From NCBI RefSeq assembly GCF_019059575.1, contig NW_024883462.1:18499-82498 (forward strand): a DNA stretch of 64,000 nucleotides. The letters run 5' to 3'. Positions within the stretch are counted from its first letter, which is position 1, and every line of letters starts with the position of its first letter. Positions 23,739 through 35,219 of this stretch are shown one piece after another. The position numbers were made by a program, and so were the translations under genes. The notes beneath the pieces were generated by a model. It was given only the letters and a program-made list of their open reading frames with translations, ran no database searches and was not told where the DNA came from. Origin of the DNA: Amphibalanus amphitrite (taxonomy: Eukaryota > Arthropoda > Thecostraca > Balanomorpha > Balanidae).

Positions 23739-25623
23739 CTCATTTTAACGTGCGTGAAGTTAGCGTCGTATTCCGCGACGGATTCAGCGTCGAGTCCGAA
23801 TTTAAACTAAACCCAACCTATCCGATGCAGTTTGGGACGCTGATTCCGAATATCGTATTTATTTCAAATTTCAAGGTCATCTTCAAGGCCAAATCACGGA
23901 TTGAAATTGAGTCCCCGATTTTTCCTACACCGATCGTCCGATCCGATTTCTGAAGGTCGCATTCGATAGCTAGGGTCAGAATCTCGAATTCCCTAATATA
24001 TACCTTATTAAAAATATTTGACTTTAAAGGTCAAATCACGGATTGAAATTTTGAGTCCCCAATTTTTTCTACACCGATCGTCCGATCCGATTTCTGATGG
24101 TCGCATTCGATAGCTAGGGTCAGAATCTCGAGTTCCCTAATATATACCTTATTAAAAATATTTGACCTTAAAGGTCAAATCACGGATTGAAATTTTGAGT
24201 CCCCTATTTTTTCTACACCGATCGTCCGAACCAATTTCTGATGGTCGCATTCGATAGCTAGGGTCAGAATCTCGAGTTCCCTAATATATAACTTATTAAA
24301 AATATTTGACCTTAAAGTTCAAATCACGGATTGAAATTTTGAGTCCCCCTATTTTTTCTACAACGATCGTCCGAACCAATTTCTGATGGTCGCATTCGAT
24401 AGCTAGGGTCAGAATCTCGAGTTCCCTAATATATACCTTATTAAAAATATTTGACCTTAAAGGTCAAATCACGGATTGAAATTTTGAGTCCCCTATTTTT
24501 TCTACACCGATCGGCCGATCCGAATTCTGATGGTCGCATTCGATAGCTAGGGTCAAAATCTCGAGTTCCTTAATATATACCTCATTAAAAATATTTGACA
24601 TTAAAGGTCAAATCACGGATTGAAATTTTGAGTCCCCCTATTTTTTCTACACCGATCGTCTGATCCGATTTCTGATGGTCGCATTCGATAGCTAGGGTCA
24701 GAATCTCGAGTTTCCTAATATATACCTTATTAAAAATATTTGACCTTAAAGGTCAAATCACGGATATTTGACCTTAAAAGTCACATCACGGATTGAAATT
24801 TTGAGTCCCGCGATTTTTTCTACACCGATCGTCCGATCCGATTTCTGAAGGTCGCATTCGATAGCTAGGGTCAGAATCTCGAATTCCCTAATATATACCT
24901 TATTAAAAAATATTTGACCTTAAAGGTCAAATCACGGATTGAAATTTTGAGTCCCCCTATTTTTTCTACACCGATCGTCCGATCCAATTTCTGATGGTCG
25001 CATTCGATAGCTAGGGTCAGAATCTCGAGTTCCCGAATATATACCTTATTAAAAATATTTGACCTTAAAGGTCAAATCACGGATTGAAATTTTGAGTCCC
25101 CTATTTTTTCTACACCTATCGTCCGATCCGAATTCTGATGGTCGCATTCGATCGCTAGGGTCAGAATCTCGAGTTCCCTAATATATACTTTATTAAAAAT
25201 ATTTGACCTTAAAGGTCAAATCACGGATTGAAATTTTGAGTCCCCCTATTTTTTCTACACCGATCGTCCGATCCGAATTCTGATGGTCGCATTTGATAGC
25301 TAGGGACAGAATCTCGAGTTCCCTAATATATACCCTATTAAAAATATTTGACCTTAAAGGTCAAATCACGGATTGAAATTTTGAGTCCCCCTATTTTTTT
25401 CTACACCGATCGTCTGATCCAATTTCTGATGGTCGCATTCGATAGCTAGGGTCAGAATCTCGAGTTCCCTAATATATACCTTATTAAAAATATTTGACCT
25501 TAAAGGTCAAATCACGGATTGAAATTTTGAGTCCCCCTATTTTTTCTACACCGATCGTCCGATTCCATTTCTGATGGTCGCATTCGATAGCTAGGGTCAG
25601 AATCTCGAGTTCCCTAATATATA

Positions 25624-26525
25624 GGGGAGAGCGGGGCAATGGCGGACGGTGGGTAATGCCGGCCACCCATCTCTAGTGAGTCCTTTGTCCATCACTAATC
25701 AGCTGATGTTGTTTACATTTCAGTTGAGCGCCATTCTAGCACGTGGTGCAAGTTTGTCACGGTAGCTCCATTATTTTCATTTTTATAGCGTTAAATGTGT
25801 TTTTCGTATCTGATTTTTAATTTTTGTTGCATCTATTTGCTGACTGTGAGATGTGTTAACGCATTTTCAGAAGTGCTGCTTTGCAATGACCTTCAATTAA
25901 GCCTTTCTTAGGCGACTGCTGGATGTGAGGCGTCAGCGACGCAATGCCTTTGACTGCTGCCTGCTTTCTTAAAATAAAGCTGACCTCGGGGTAATACCGG
26001 ACACGTGTCCGGAATGACTCCACACGGTTTTGTTTGCGACTTCTGTCGTTAAAGCTCAACGTTTCGGGTTGCTGTGTTTACGGCTGTGTTAGTTTGCTTG
26101 CTGTTTACGGTTGTGTTAGTTTGCTGCTCTGTTGGCGCCGCGCTGTTGTGTTGCAGCGAGTGCAATGTTGTGTTGCAGTGCAGTGCACTGTTAACTTTTC
26201 AGTAACAGTTGTCGTTTCTTAATTCTCACTTAAATTTCCATCGAAAGAACGGTTTAAGGATGAATACCAGTGACGATATTTCGACTTTTTGTGCTATTAC
26301 ACTTAGTGGCCGGCATTACCCCTCGCTTTTTTGCACCTCCATTTTTCACCACATTTTCGCGTAGGCTCTGAATCTGTCATCAGTGATCTGAGATACTAAA
26401 ACTGGGTGCTATCTGAAAGCCTATTCCTTTGGCTATAAGCACAGTCAAAATCACCATAAAATAGCTTCAAATAGCTAAGCTATTGAGCAAAATGCTTATG
26501 GTGTCGCCATTGCCCCACTCTCCCC
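25624..26525. mobile_element. 902-bp TA-target MITE, copy 2, inside satellite A
   Basis: Same length, termini and near-identical sequence to 12622-13523, flanked by TA (25622-25623, 26526-26527). The paralogous satellite position near 30836-30850 shows the uninterrupted target, which proves the exact insertion limits. Confidence 0.92.
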
Positions 26526-28256
26526 TACTTATTAAAAAATATTTGACCTTAAAGGTCAAATCACGGATTGAAATTTTGAGTCCCCGATTGTTTTCTACAC
26601 CGATCGTCCGATCCGATTTCTGAAGGTCGCATTCGATAGCTAGGGTCAGCATCTCGAATTCCCTAGTATATACCTTATTAAAAATATTTGGCCTTAAAGG
26701 TCAAATCACGGATTGAAATTTTGAGTCCCCCTATTTTTTCTACACCGATCGTCCGATCCCATTTCTGATGGTCGCATTCGATAGCTAGGGTCAGAATCTC
26801 GAGTTCCCTAATATATACCTTATTAAAAATATTTGACCTTAAAGGTCAAATCACGGATTGAAATTTTGAGTCCCCTATTTTTTCTACACCGATCGTCCGA
26901 TCCAAATTCTGATGGTCGCATTCGATAGCTAGGGTCAGAATCTCGAGTTCCCTTATATATACCTTATTAAAAATATTTGACCTTAAAGGTCAAATCACGG
27001 ATATTTGACCTTAAAGGTCACATCACGGATTGAAATTTTGAGTCCCCAGATTTTTTCTACACCGATCGTCCGATCCGATTTCTGAAGGTCGCATTCGAAA
27101 GCTAGGGTCAGAATCTCGAATTCCCTATTATATACCTTATTAAAAATATTTGACCTTAAAGGTCAAATCACGGATCGAAATTTTGAGTCCCCCTATTTTT
27201 TCTACACCGATCGTCCGATCCAATTTCTGATGGTCGCATTCGATAGCCAGGGTCAGAATCTCGAGTTCCCTAATATATACCTTATTGTGAGATGATGTTT
27301 TTCGTACTCCAGCGTAGATGGGTAGCCATACGGCTTCCACGGTTGACAGTGATGACATCAAGGCTATAGAACTCCAGGTAAGGACACCAGCCGTTTGACC
27401 TTGATCGCCGCCGGCCGGCCGATGACGTCATTGGAGGCAAGCCGGCTCGGCGGACACACAAGGCGAATGCATAACGGAGGGGCGTTGGAACGTTGCGGGA
27501 GCCGGGGAGATATTTTAATGTGGTTGCATACCACCATTTTTATGTTGATTGATCTACAGACTGCATTCTTTTAAACCTCGATGCATCCTAGGCCTGGATG
27601 GTGCGTACATTCGTGGAACGATCACCCCGTCCGACGTCCGTGGTCGAAGATGTCATAGTATTAAAGACACTAAGACGGGTGCAATGACGGCGATCCGATC
27701 CCGTCTCTGGCGAATCTAGAAGGGTCGTAAGGACCCAGACCGAATCTGACCGTCTATTTTTAGGGAAACGGGGTGGGTGAATTGACAACCGATGGCTTAA
27801 GAGATGATAAGGGATCCTGTCGTCGATTGTTGTTTGACAGACAACACATGTTGTACTGGGCGTATGACCATCAGAGGTAATGCCTGAACGTAGGCAGGCA
27901 TAATTGTTCTGTCATACTGTTTAGGAATATAAAATGGTAATGGAGATCATTGAGGATATGATCTCTACATTACAAGAAGGAATTCACTAATTACTACGGC
28001 CCATAGGGGCACCGCCGGAGCTGTTGTTTTGCCATCGGTCCCAGGCAACTCCAGGGAGCTGCAGTACCCGGCGGCCAAAGCGGCCACCTCGTCGACTCGC
28101 AGGTCCTGTGGGATTCCGTGATGCTTTAGTGCTTCACCCACAGAAGCACGGGCATAGCAGTAGCATGTGGGGCTAGGTGTCTGTCCACCTCTTCATTGGA
28201 AGAACATACAGCGCCTGGTCCCGCCGAAGCTCGGTATCGACCGTGACTTATTCACA

Positions 28257-28494
28257 ACTGGCGGATCCAGGAAGCGGTCTTGGACACTGCGGGGGCTTAC
28301 CCCAAAAAGGTTTCTCGGAATTAATTTAAAAAAAACTCGGATTTCGATTCCTAGCGCACTGCTGTGCAGTGTGATTAACCAACATTTTCTCAGAAAAGTT
28401 GTGAAGTTTTCTTTTATTCTCGAAAAGCGATTTCGGGCGCTGCCAATGTGGGGAAAGACATTTGCCCCAAATGCCTTCCCCTGTATCCGCCAGT
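28257..28494. mobile_element. Short inverted-repeat element (ACTGGCGGATCCAGG ends)
   Basis: Left end ACTGGCGGATCCAGG; right end CCCTGTATCCGCCAGTG. These ends resemble widespread hAT-type MITEs, but the flanks show no clear 8-bp duplication. Confidence 0.5.
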
Positions 28495-28944
28495 GGGTTG
28501 CCCCACTCCGAGCTTGACTAAAAACGTCTTCAAACCCCACCAGAAACCGATGGTAAGGTGAATTTAAATCCAATAACTCGTCTCTGTCTGCCCGCCTGAA
28601 TATACAACACATGGTACGGCACCCGGCCCTGTCTGAGCTATGAGCCGATCGTGATATTTTCGGCTTTCCCCATCCCAAGCTCGATTAGAAACGTTCTCCT
28701 TCCCCACCCGATTGCTGATGTCAATTCAAATTCAATACCTCATCCCTGTCTGCCCGACCATAACCCATTCATTGCACACCGTCCAGCGCCCGGCCCCGCC
28801 AGAAGTATCCTAGCGCGCTGAGCAGTTGCCTCCAGCCGCGTCATCGCGAGGCCCCGCGCGGCCCATAAATTAATACATTGCGCGAATGGCCGTGTCGCCC
28901 CCCTGGATGACATCAGTCATCTTTTGCAAGCTCGTTAAAGATTT

Positions 28945-29016
28945 GGGCTGTACGGGGACTCGAACCCCGGGCCTTTGGATTAGCGCTCCAATGCTCTACC
29001 TCTGAGCTATACAGAC
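28945..29016 (-). tRNA. tRNA-like gene, copy 1 (anticodon position reads GCT)
   Basis: The minus strand folds as a cloverleaf: acceptor 7 bp (one T-C mismatch), D stem GCTC/GAGC with AGAGGTA loop, anticodon stem TTGGA/TCCAA, five-base variable loop and T arm CGGGG-TTCGAGT-CCCCG. The anticodon loop is GCGCTAA, giving GCT (serine) by position, but base 33 is C where U is universal and the long serine variable arm is absent. It may be a pseudo-tRNA or a tRNA-derived repeat. A 13-bp inverted repeat (28928-28940 / 29023-29035) encloses it. Confidence 0.62.
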
Positions 29017-29198
29017 CAAGTACTTTAACGAGCTTTCTGCCAAGTTTTATGCGGATCATTCTTAGGTGTTGTTTTTATCCGCTGGGACTGAGAGCGTGAG
29101 ATGATGTTTTTCGTACTCCAGCGTAGATGGGTAGCCATACGGCTTCCATGGTTGACAGTGATGACATCAGTCATCTTTTGCAAGCTCGTTAAAGCTTT

Positions 29199-29270
29199 GG
29201 GCTGTACGGGGACTCGAACCCCGGGCCTTTGGATTAGCGCTCCAATGCTCTACCTCTGAGCTATACAGAC
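29199..29270 (-). tRNA. tRNA-like gene, copy 2
   Basis: Identical in sequence to the copy at 28945-29016, 254 bases downstream, within a tandem duplication of the whole segment. The same enclosing inverted repeat is present (29182-29194 / 29277-29289). Confidence 0.62.
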
Positions 29271-29314
29271 CAAGTACTTTAACGAGCTTTCTGCCAAGTT
29301 TTATGCGGATCATT

Positions 29315-29503
29315 CTTAGGTGTTGTTTTTATCCGCTGGGACTGAGAGCGTGAGATGATGTTTTTCGTACTCCAGCGTAGATGGGTAGCCATACGGCTTC
29401 CATCACTGTCAACCGTGGAAGCCGTATGGCTACCCATCTACGCTGGAGTACGAAAAACATCATCTCACGCTCTCAGTCCCAGCGGATAAAAACAACACCT
29501 AAG
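29315..29503. repeat. Large palindrome, 88-bp arms, 13-base spacer
   Basis: Left arm 29315-29402 (starting CTTAGGTGTTG) and right arm 29416-29503 are reverse complements by eye over their full length, separated by TCACTGTCAACCG. Confidence 0.88.
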
Positions 29504-31830
29504 GATATACCTTATTAAAAATATTTGACCTTAAAGGTCAAATCACGGATTGAAATATTGAGTCCCGCGATTTTTTCTACACCGATCGTCCGATCCGATT
29601 TCTGAAGGTCGCATTCGATAGCTAGGGTCAGAATCTCGAATTCCCTAATATATACCTTAATAAAAAATATTTGACCTTAAAGGTCAAATCACGGATTGAA
29701 ATTTTGAGTCCCCCTAATTTTTCTACACCGATCGTCCGATCCAATTTCTGACGGTCGCATTCGATAGCTAGGGTCAGAATCTCGAGTTCCCTAATATATA
29801 CCTTATTAAAAATATTTGACCTTAAAGTTCAAATCACGGATTGAAATTTTGAGTCCCCCTATTTTTTCTACAACGATCGTCCGAACCAATTTCTGATGGT
29901 CGCATTCGATAGCTAGGGTCAGAATCTCGAGTTCCCTAATATATAACTTATTAAAAATATTTGACCTTAAAGGTCAAATCACGGATTGAAATTTTGAATC
30001 CCCCTATTTTTTCTACACCGATCGGCCGATCCGAATTCTGATGGTCGCATTCGATAGCTAGGGTCAAAATCTCGAGTTCCTTAATATATACCTCATTAAA
30101 AATATTTGACATTAAAGGTCAAATCACGGATTGAAATTTTGAGTCCCCTATTTTTTCTACACCGATCGTCTGATCCGATTTCTGATGGTCGCATTCGATA
30201 GCTAGGGTCAGAATCTCGAGTTTCCTAATATATACCTTATTAAAAATATTTGACCTTAAAGGTCAAATCACGGATATTTGACCTTAAAAGTCACATCACG
30301 GATTGAAATTTTGAGTCCCGCGATTTTTTCTACACCGATCGTCCGATCCGATTTCTGAAGGTCGCATTCAATAGCTAGGGTCAGAATCTCGAATTCCCTA
30401 ATATATACCTTATTAAAAAATATTTGACCTTAAAGGTCAAATCACGGATTGAAATTTTGAGTCCCCCTATTTTTTCTACACCGATCGTCCGATCCAATTT
30501 CTGATGGTCGCATTCGATAGCTAGGGTCAGAATCTCGAGTTCCCGAATATATACCTTATTAAAAATATTTGACCTTAAAGGTCAAATCACGGATTGAAAT
30601 TTTGAGTCCCCCTATTTTTTTCTACACCGATCGTCTGATCCAATTTCTGATGGTCGCATTCGATAGCTAGGGTCAGAATCTCGAGTTCCCTAATATATAC
30701 CTTATTAAAAATATTTGACCTTAAAGGTCAAATCACGGATTGAAATTTTGAGTCCCCCTATTTTTTCTACACCGATCGTCCGATTCCATTTCTGATGGTC
30801 GCATTCGATAGCTAGGGTCAGAATCTCGAGTTCCCTAATATATACTTATTAAAAAATATTTGACCTTAAAGGTCAAATCACGGATTGAAATTTTGAGTCC
30901 CCGATTTTTTTCTACACCGATCGTCCGATCCGATTTCTGAAGGTCGCATTCGATAGCTAGGGTCAGAATCTCGAATTCCCTAGTATATACCTTATTAAAA
31001 ATATTTGGCCTTAAAGGTCAAATCACGGATTGAAATTTTGAGTCCCCCTATTTTTTCTACACCGATCGTCCGATCCCATTTCTGATGGTCGCATTCGATA
31101 GCTAGGGTCAGAATCTCGAGTTCCCTAATATATACCTTATTAAAAATATTTGACCTTAAAGGTCAAATCACGGATTGAAATTTTGAGTCCCCTATTTTTT
31201 CTACACCGATCGTCCGATCCAAATTCTGATGGTCGCATTCGATAGCTAGGGTCAGAATCTCGAGTTCCCTTATATATACCTTATTAAAAATATTTGACCT
31301 TAAAGGTCAAATCACGGATATTTGACCTTAAAGGTCACATCACGGATTGAAATTTTGAGTCCCCCGATTTTTTCTACACCGATCGTCCGATCCGATTTCT
31401 GAAGGTCGCATTCGAAAGCTAGGGTCAGAATCTCGAATTCCCTATTATATACCTTATTAAAAATATTTGACCTTAAAGGTCAAATCACGGATCGAAATTT
31501 TGAGTCCCCCTATTTTTTCTACACCGATCGTCCGATCCAATTTCTGATGGTCGCATTCGATAGCCAGGGTCAGAATCTCGAGTTCCCTAATATATACCTT
31601 ATTAAAAATATTTGACCTTAAAGGTCAAATCACGGATTGAAATTTTGAGTACCCCTATTTTTTCTACACCGATCGTCCGATCCGATTTCTGATGGTCGCA
31701 TTCGATAGCTAGGGTCAGGATCTCGAGTTCCCTTATATATACCTTATTAAAAATATTTGACCTTAAAGGTCAAATCACGGATATTTGACCTTAAAGGTCA
31801 CATCACGGATTGAAATTTTGAGTCCCCCTA

Positions 31831-34080
31831 TAAAGGTCAAATATTTTTAATAAGGTATATATTAGGGAATTCGAGATTGTGACCCTAGCTATCGAATGCG
31901 ACCTTCAGAAATCGGATCAGACGATCGGTGTAGAAAAAATCGGGGGACTTAAAATTTCAATCCGTGATGTGACCTTTAAGGTCAAATATCCGTGATTTGA
32001 CCTTTAAGGTCAAATATTTTTAATAAGATATATATTAGGGAACTCGAGATTCTGACCCTAGCTATCGAATGCGACCATCACAATTCGGATCGGACGATCG
32101 GTGTAGAAAAAATAGGGGACTCAAAATTTCATTCCGTGATTTGACCTTTAGGGTCAAATATTTTTAATAAGGTATATATCAAGGAACTCGAGATTCTGAC
32201 CCTAGCTATCGAATGCGACCATCAGAATTCGGATCGGACGATCGGTGTAGAAAAAATTGGGGACTCAAAATTTCAATCCGTGATTTGACCTTTAGGTCAA
32301 ATATTTTTAATAAGGTATATATTATGGAATTCGAGATTCTGACCCTAGCTATCGAATGCGACCTTCAAAAATCGGATCGGACGACCCGTGTAGAAAAAAT
32401 AGGGGGGTTCAAAATTTCAATCCGTGATTTGACCTTTAAGGTCAAATATTTTTAATAAGGTATATATTAGGGAACTCGAGATTCTGACCCTAGCTATCGA
32501 ATGCGACCATCAGAATTCGGATCGGACGATCGGTGTAGAAAAAATAGGGGGACTCAAAATTTCAATCCGTGATTTGACCTTAAAGGTCAAATATTTTTAA
32601 TAAGGTATATATTAGGGAACTCGAGATTCTGACCCTAGCTATCGAATGCGACCATCAGAAATTGGTTCGGACGATCGGTGTAGAAAAAATATGGGGACTC
32701 AAAATTTCAATCCGTGATTTCACCTTTAAGGTCAAATATTTTTAATAAGGTATATATTAGGGAATCCGAGATTCTGACCCTAGCTATCGAATGCGACCTT
32801 CAGAAATCGGATCGGGCGATCGGTGTAGAAAAAAATCGGGGACTCAAAATTTCAATCCGTGATGTGACCTTTAAGGTCAAATATCCGTGATTTGACCTTT
32901 AAGGTCAAATATTTTTAATAAGATATATGTTAGGGAACTCGAGATTCTGACCCTAGCTATCGAATGCGACCATCACAATTCGGATCGGACGATCGGTGTA
33001 GAAAAAATAGGGGGACTCAAAATTTCAATCCGTGATTTGACCTTTAAGGTCAAATATTTTTAATAAGGTATATATTAGGGAACTCGAGATTCTGACCCTA
33101 GCTATCGAATGCGACCATCAGAAATGGGTTCGGACGATCGGTGTAGAAAAAATAGGGGGACTCAAAATTTCAATCCGTGATTTGACCTTTAAGGTCAAAT
33201 ATTTTTAATAAGATATATATTAGGGAATTCGAGATTCTGACCCTAGCTATCGAATGCGACCTTCAGAAATCGGATCAGACGATCGGTGTAGAAAAAATCG
33301 GGGGACTCAAAATTTCAATCCGTGATGTGACTTTTAAGGTCAAATATCCGTGATTTGACCTTTAAGGTCAAATATTTTTAATAAGATTTATATTAGGGAA
33401 CTCGAGATTCTGACCCTAGCTATCGAATGCGACCATCAGAAATGGGATCGGACGATCGGTGTAGAAAAAATAGGGGGACTCAAAATTTCAATCCGTGATT
33501 TGACCTTTAAGGTCAAATATTTTTAATGAGATATATATTAGGGAACTCGAGATTCTGACCCTAGCTATCGAATGCGACCATCAGAAATTGGATCAGACGA
33601 TCGGTGTAGAAAAAATAGGGGGACTCAAAATTTCAATCCGTGATTTGACCTTTAAGGTCAAATATTTTTAATAAGGTATATATAAGGGAACTCGAGATTC
33701 TGACCCTAGCTATCGAATGCGACCATCAGAATTCGGATCGGACGATCGGTGTAGAAAAAATAGGGGACTCAAAATTTTAATCCGTGATTTGACCTTTAAG
33801 GTCAAATATTTTTAATAAGGTATATATTAGGGAACTCGAGATTCTGACCCTAGCTATCGAATGCGACCATCAGAAATTGGATCGGACGATCGGTGTAGAA
33901 AAAATAGGGGACTCAAAATTTCAATCCGTGATTTGACCTTTAAGGTCAAATATTTTTAATAAGGTATATATGAGGGAATTCGAGATTCTGACCCTAGCTA
34001 TCGAATGCAACCTTCAGAAATCGGATCGGACGATCGGTGTAGGAAAAATCGGGGACTCAATTTCAATCCGTGATTTGACC
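31831..34080 (-). repeat. 144-bp satellite A, right (inverted) array
   Basis: About 15 units of the same monomer in the opposite orientation. The switch occurs inside a unit at about 31831 with no spacer. Confidence 0.92.
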
Positions 34081-34337
34081 TTGAAGATGACCTTGAAATT
34101 TGAAATGAAAACGATATTCGGAATCAGCGTCCCAAACTGCATCGGATAGGTTGGGATTAGTTCAAATTCGGACTCGACGCTGAATCCGTCGCGGAATACG
34201 ACGCTAACTTCACGCACGTCTCATTTTAAGACAAATATTTAAGCTTTTTATCTATGGCATATTAGATCTAGATTAATTCCTAAAGTCCATTAAGTTCTTT
34301 GAGCAAATGAGCGCATTATACATGTGCATCATTAATT

Positions 34338-35219
34338 TTAACCCTCGCCGGCCCAGGTCATTTTGGGTCCTTCGACGGCACAGGGGGTACGATCCTCCCC
34401 CCTCACGTTTGGCCCCTGATCGAGATTGACCTTCACGGAAAAAGGAGCGTGTTGCGCGTCACGAGAGGAAGCCAATGACACCCAATTTTAAGGTTCTAGG
34501 TCATCGGTTGACCTTGCAGGTCAGGTCAATGACCAAAAAGTCGGGAAAATCGGGACCTGTTAGAAAGTCGTAAAGTGTGGCTGCTGTGGGGCTTTTCGGG
34601 GTGCTGATCACGAATATCGTGTTAGTTTTGATCACAGATGATGTATTCAAGCATTTTGACCAGGTCGGGTCAAGTCAGGTCAGGTCAAACAGTAGGAGTA
34701 GTGACGGTCATTCGTAGTACGTGTCAACCGCCTCTGACAGCTTTGTAACATGTTACGAAGGCACCTAAACTACTTCGTAAATGTTCAAATGGTTGCTAAA
34801 TTCGAATTCAGCCCCAAAAACTAGCCTAGAAACATGTAAAACTCGAAAAAGAGAGGCGAGGTCACCAAAGGTCAATGACCTGACCTGACCTTCATGTGAC
34901 CTTGGCATCCACTCTCTAATGCATGGGAGCAACTTCATATCACATGTTTGAACGTTTGAAACCACGAAAAGCTTGCAAACACGCGGTTGATGCGAGACGA
35001 CATACGCGGAATCGCGATTCCGGCCAAACATGGTCTCGGAAAGAAGGTCACAGGTCAAAGGTCATTTGGGTCAGGGTCATGCAATTTTAAGGGTAGGTGT
35101 AAAATTGATCAGTGCGAGGGTACTTTAAGTTTCGTCGCGATCGGCCGCTCTTTCCGCGAATTATTCGCGAAAAAAAACCTTAGGGGGTTGCATCAACCCC
35201 CTGTGCCGGCGAGGGTTAA
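34338..35219. mobile_element. TTAA-target (piggyBac-like) MITE, copy 2
   Basis: 882 bp including TTAA at both ends (34338-34341, 35216-35219). Termini TTAACCCTCGCCGGC / GCCGGCGAGGGTTAA are exact inverted repeats. It is the inverted relative of 1842-2729. The interior has tandem AGGTCA hexamers and no transposase. Confidence 0.82.

Larger units (their letters stand above)
28905..29402. repeat. Tandem duplication of a ~254-bp tRNA-bearing unit
   Basis: GATGACATCAGTCATCTTTT through the tRNA-like gene to GTAGCCATACGGCTTCCAT is present twice in direct order with only a few differences (GATTTGGG against GCTTTGGG before the tRNA). Confidence 0.85.
27287..29503. other. 2.2-kb non-satellite block inside satellite A
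   Basis: Starts with the ~75-base segment TGAGATGATGTTTTTCGTAC...GTTGACAGTGATGACATCA and ends with an inverted copy of it. Between lie unassigned sequence (27365-28250), a small inverted-repeat element, GC-rich unassigned sequence (28495-28900) and two tRNA-like genes. Satellite resumes directly on both sides. A 28510-28620 stretch resembles 28675-28800 weakly (shared AGCTCGATTAGAAACG and CTGTCTGCCCG). Confidence 0.7.
23880..31830 (+). repeat. 144-bp satellite A, left (direct) array
   Basis: Successive CCCTAATATATACC landmarks lie 144 bases apart (23991, 24135, 24279). About 33 units remain after subtracting two inserts (25624-26525, 27287-29503). Each unit carries TTTGACCTTAAAGGTCAAA. Some units have an extra 26-base partial duplication of that block (e.g. 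24755, 26990, 30265, 31305). Confidence 0.93.
23748..34219. mobile_element. Giant satellite-bodied inverted-repeat element A (10.5 kb)
   Basis: Ends are long inverted repeats: ACGTGCGTGAAGTTAGCGTC at 23748 is repeated in reverse complement ending at 34219, with close identity over about 150 unique bases before the satellite starts. A 9-bp direct duplication CTCATTTTA flanks it (23739-23747, 34220-34228). The interior is a ~144-bp satellite facing one way to about 31830 and the other way from there to about 34080. A 9-bp duplication and long TIRs are typical of Mutator-like elements; that class assignment is inference. No transposase is visible. Confidence 0.75.

Noticed and set aside
23561-23953. 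130-codon frame, with a similar 67-codon frame at 34014-34217 on the other strand
   Set aside because: They are the two inverted termini of giant element A plus satellite; the similarity is explained by the DNA inverted repeat and the plus frame starts outside the element.
23880-34080. Regularly spaced repeats resembling a CRISPR array
   Set aside because: The whole ~144-bp unit repeats with no unique spacers, and the window is eukaryotic.
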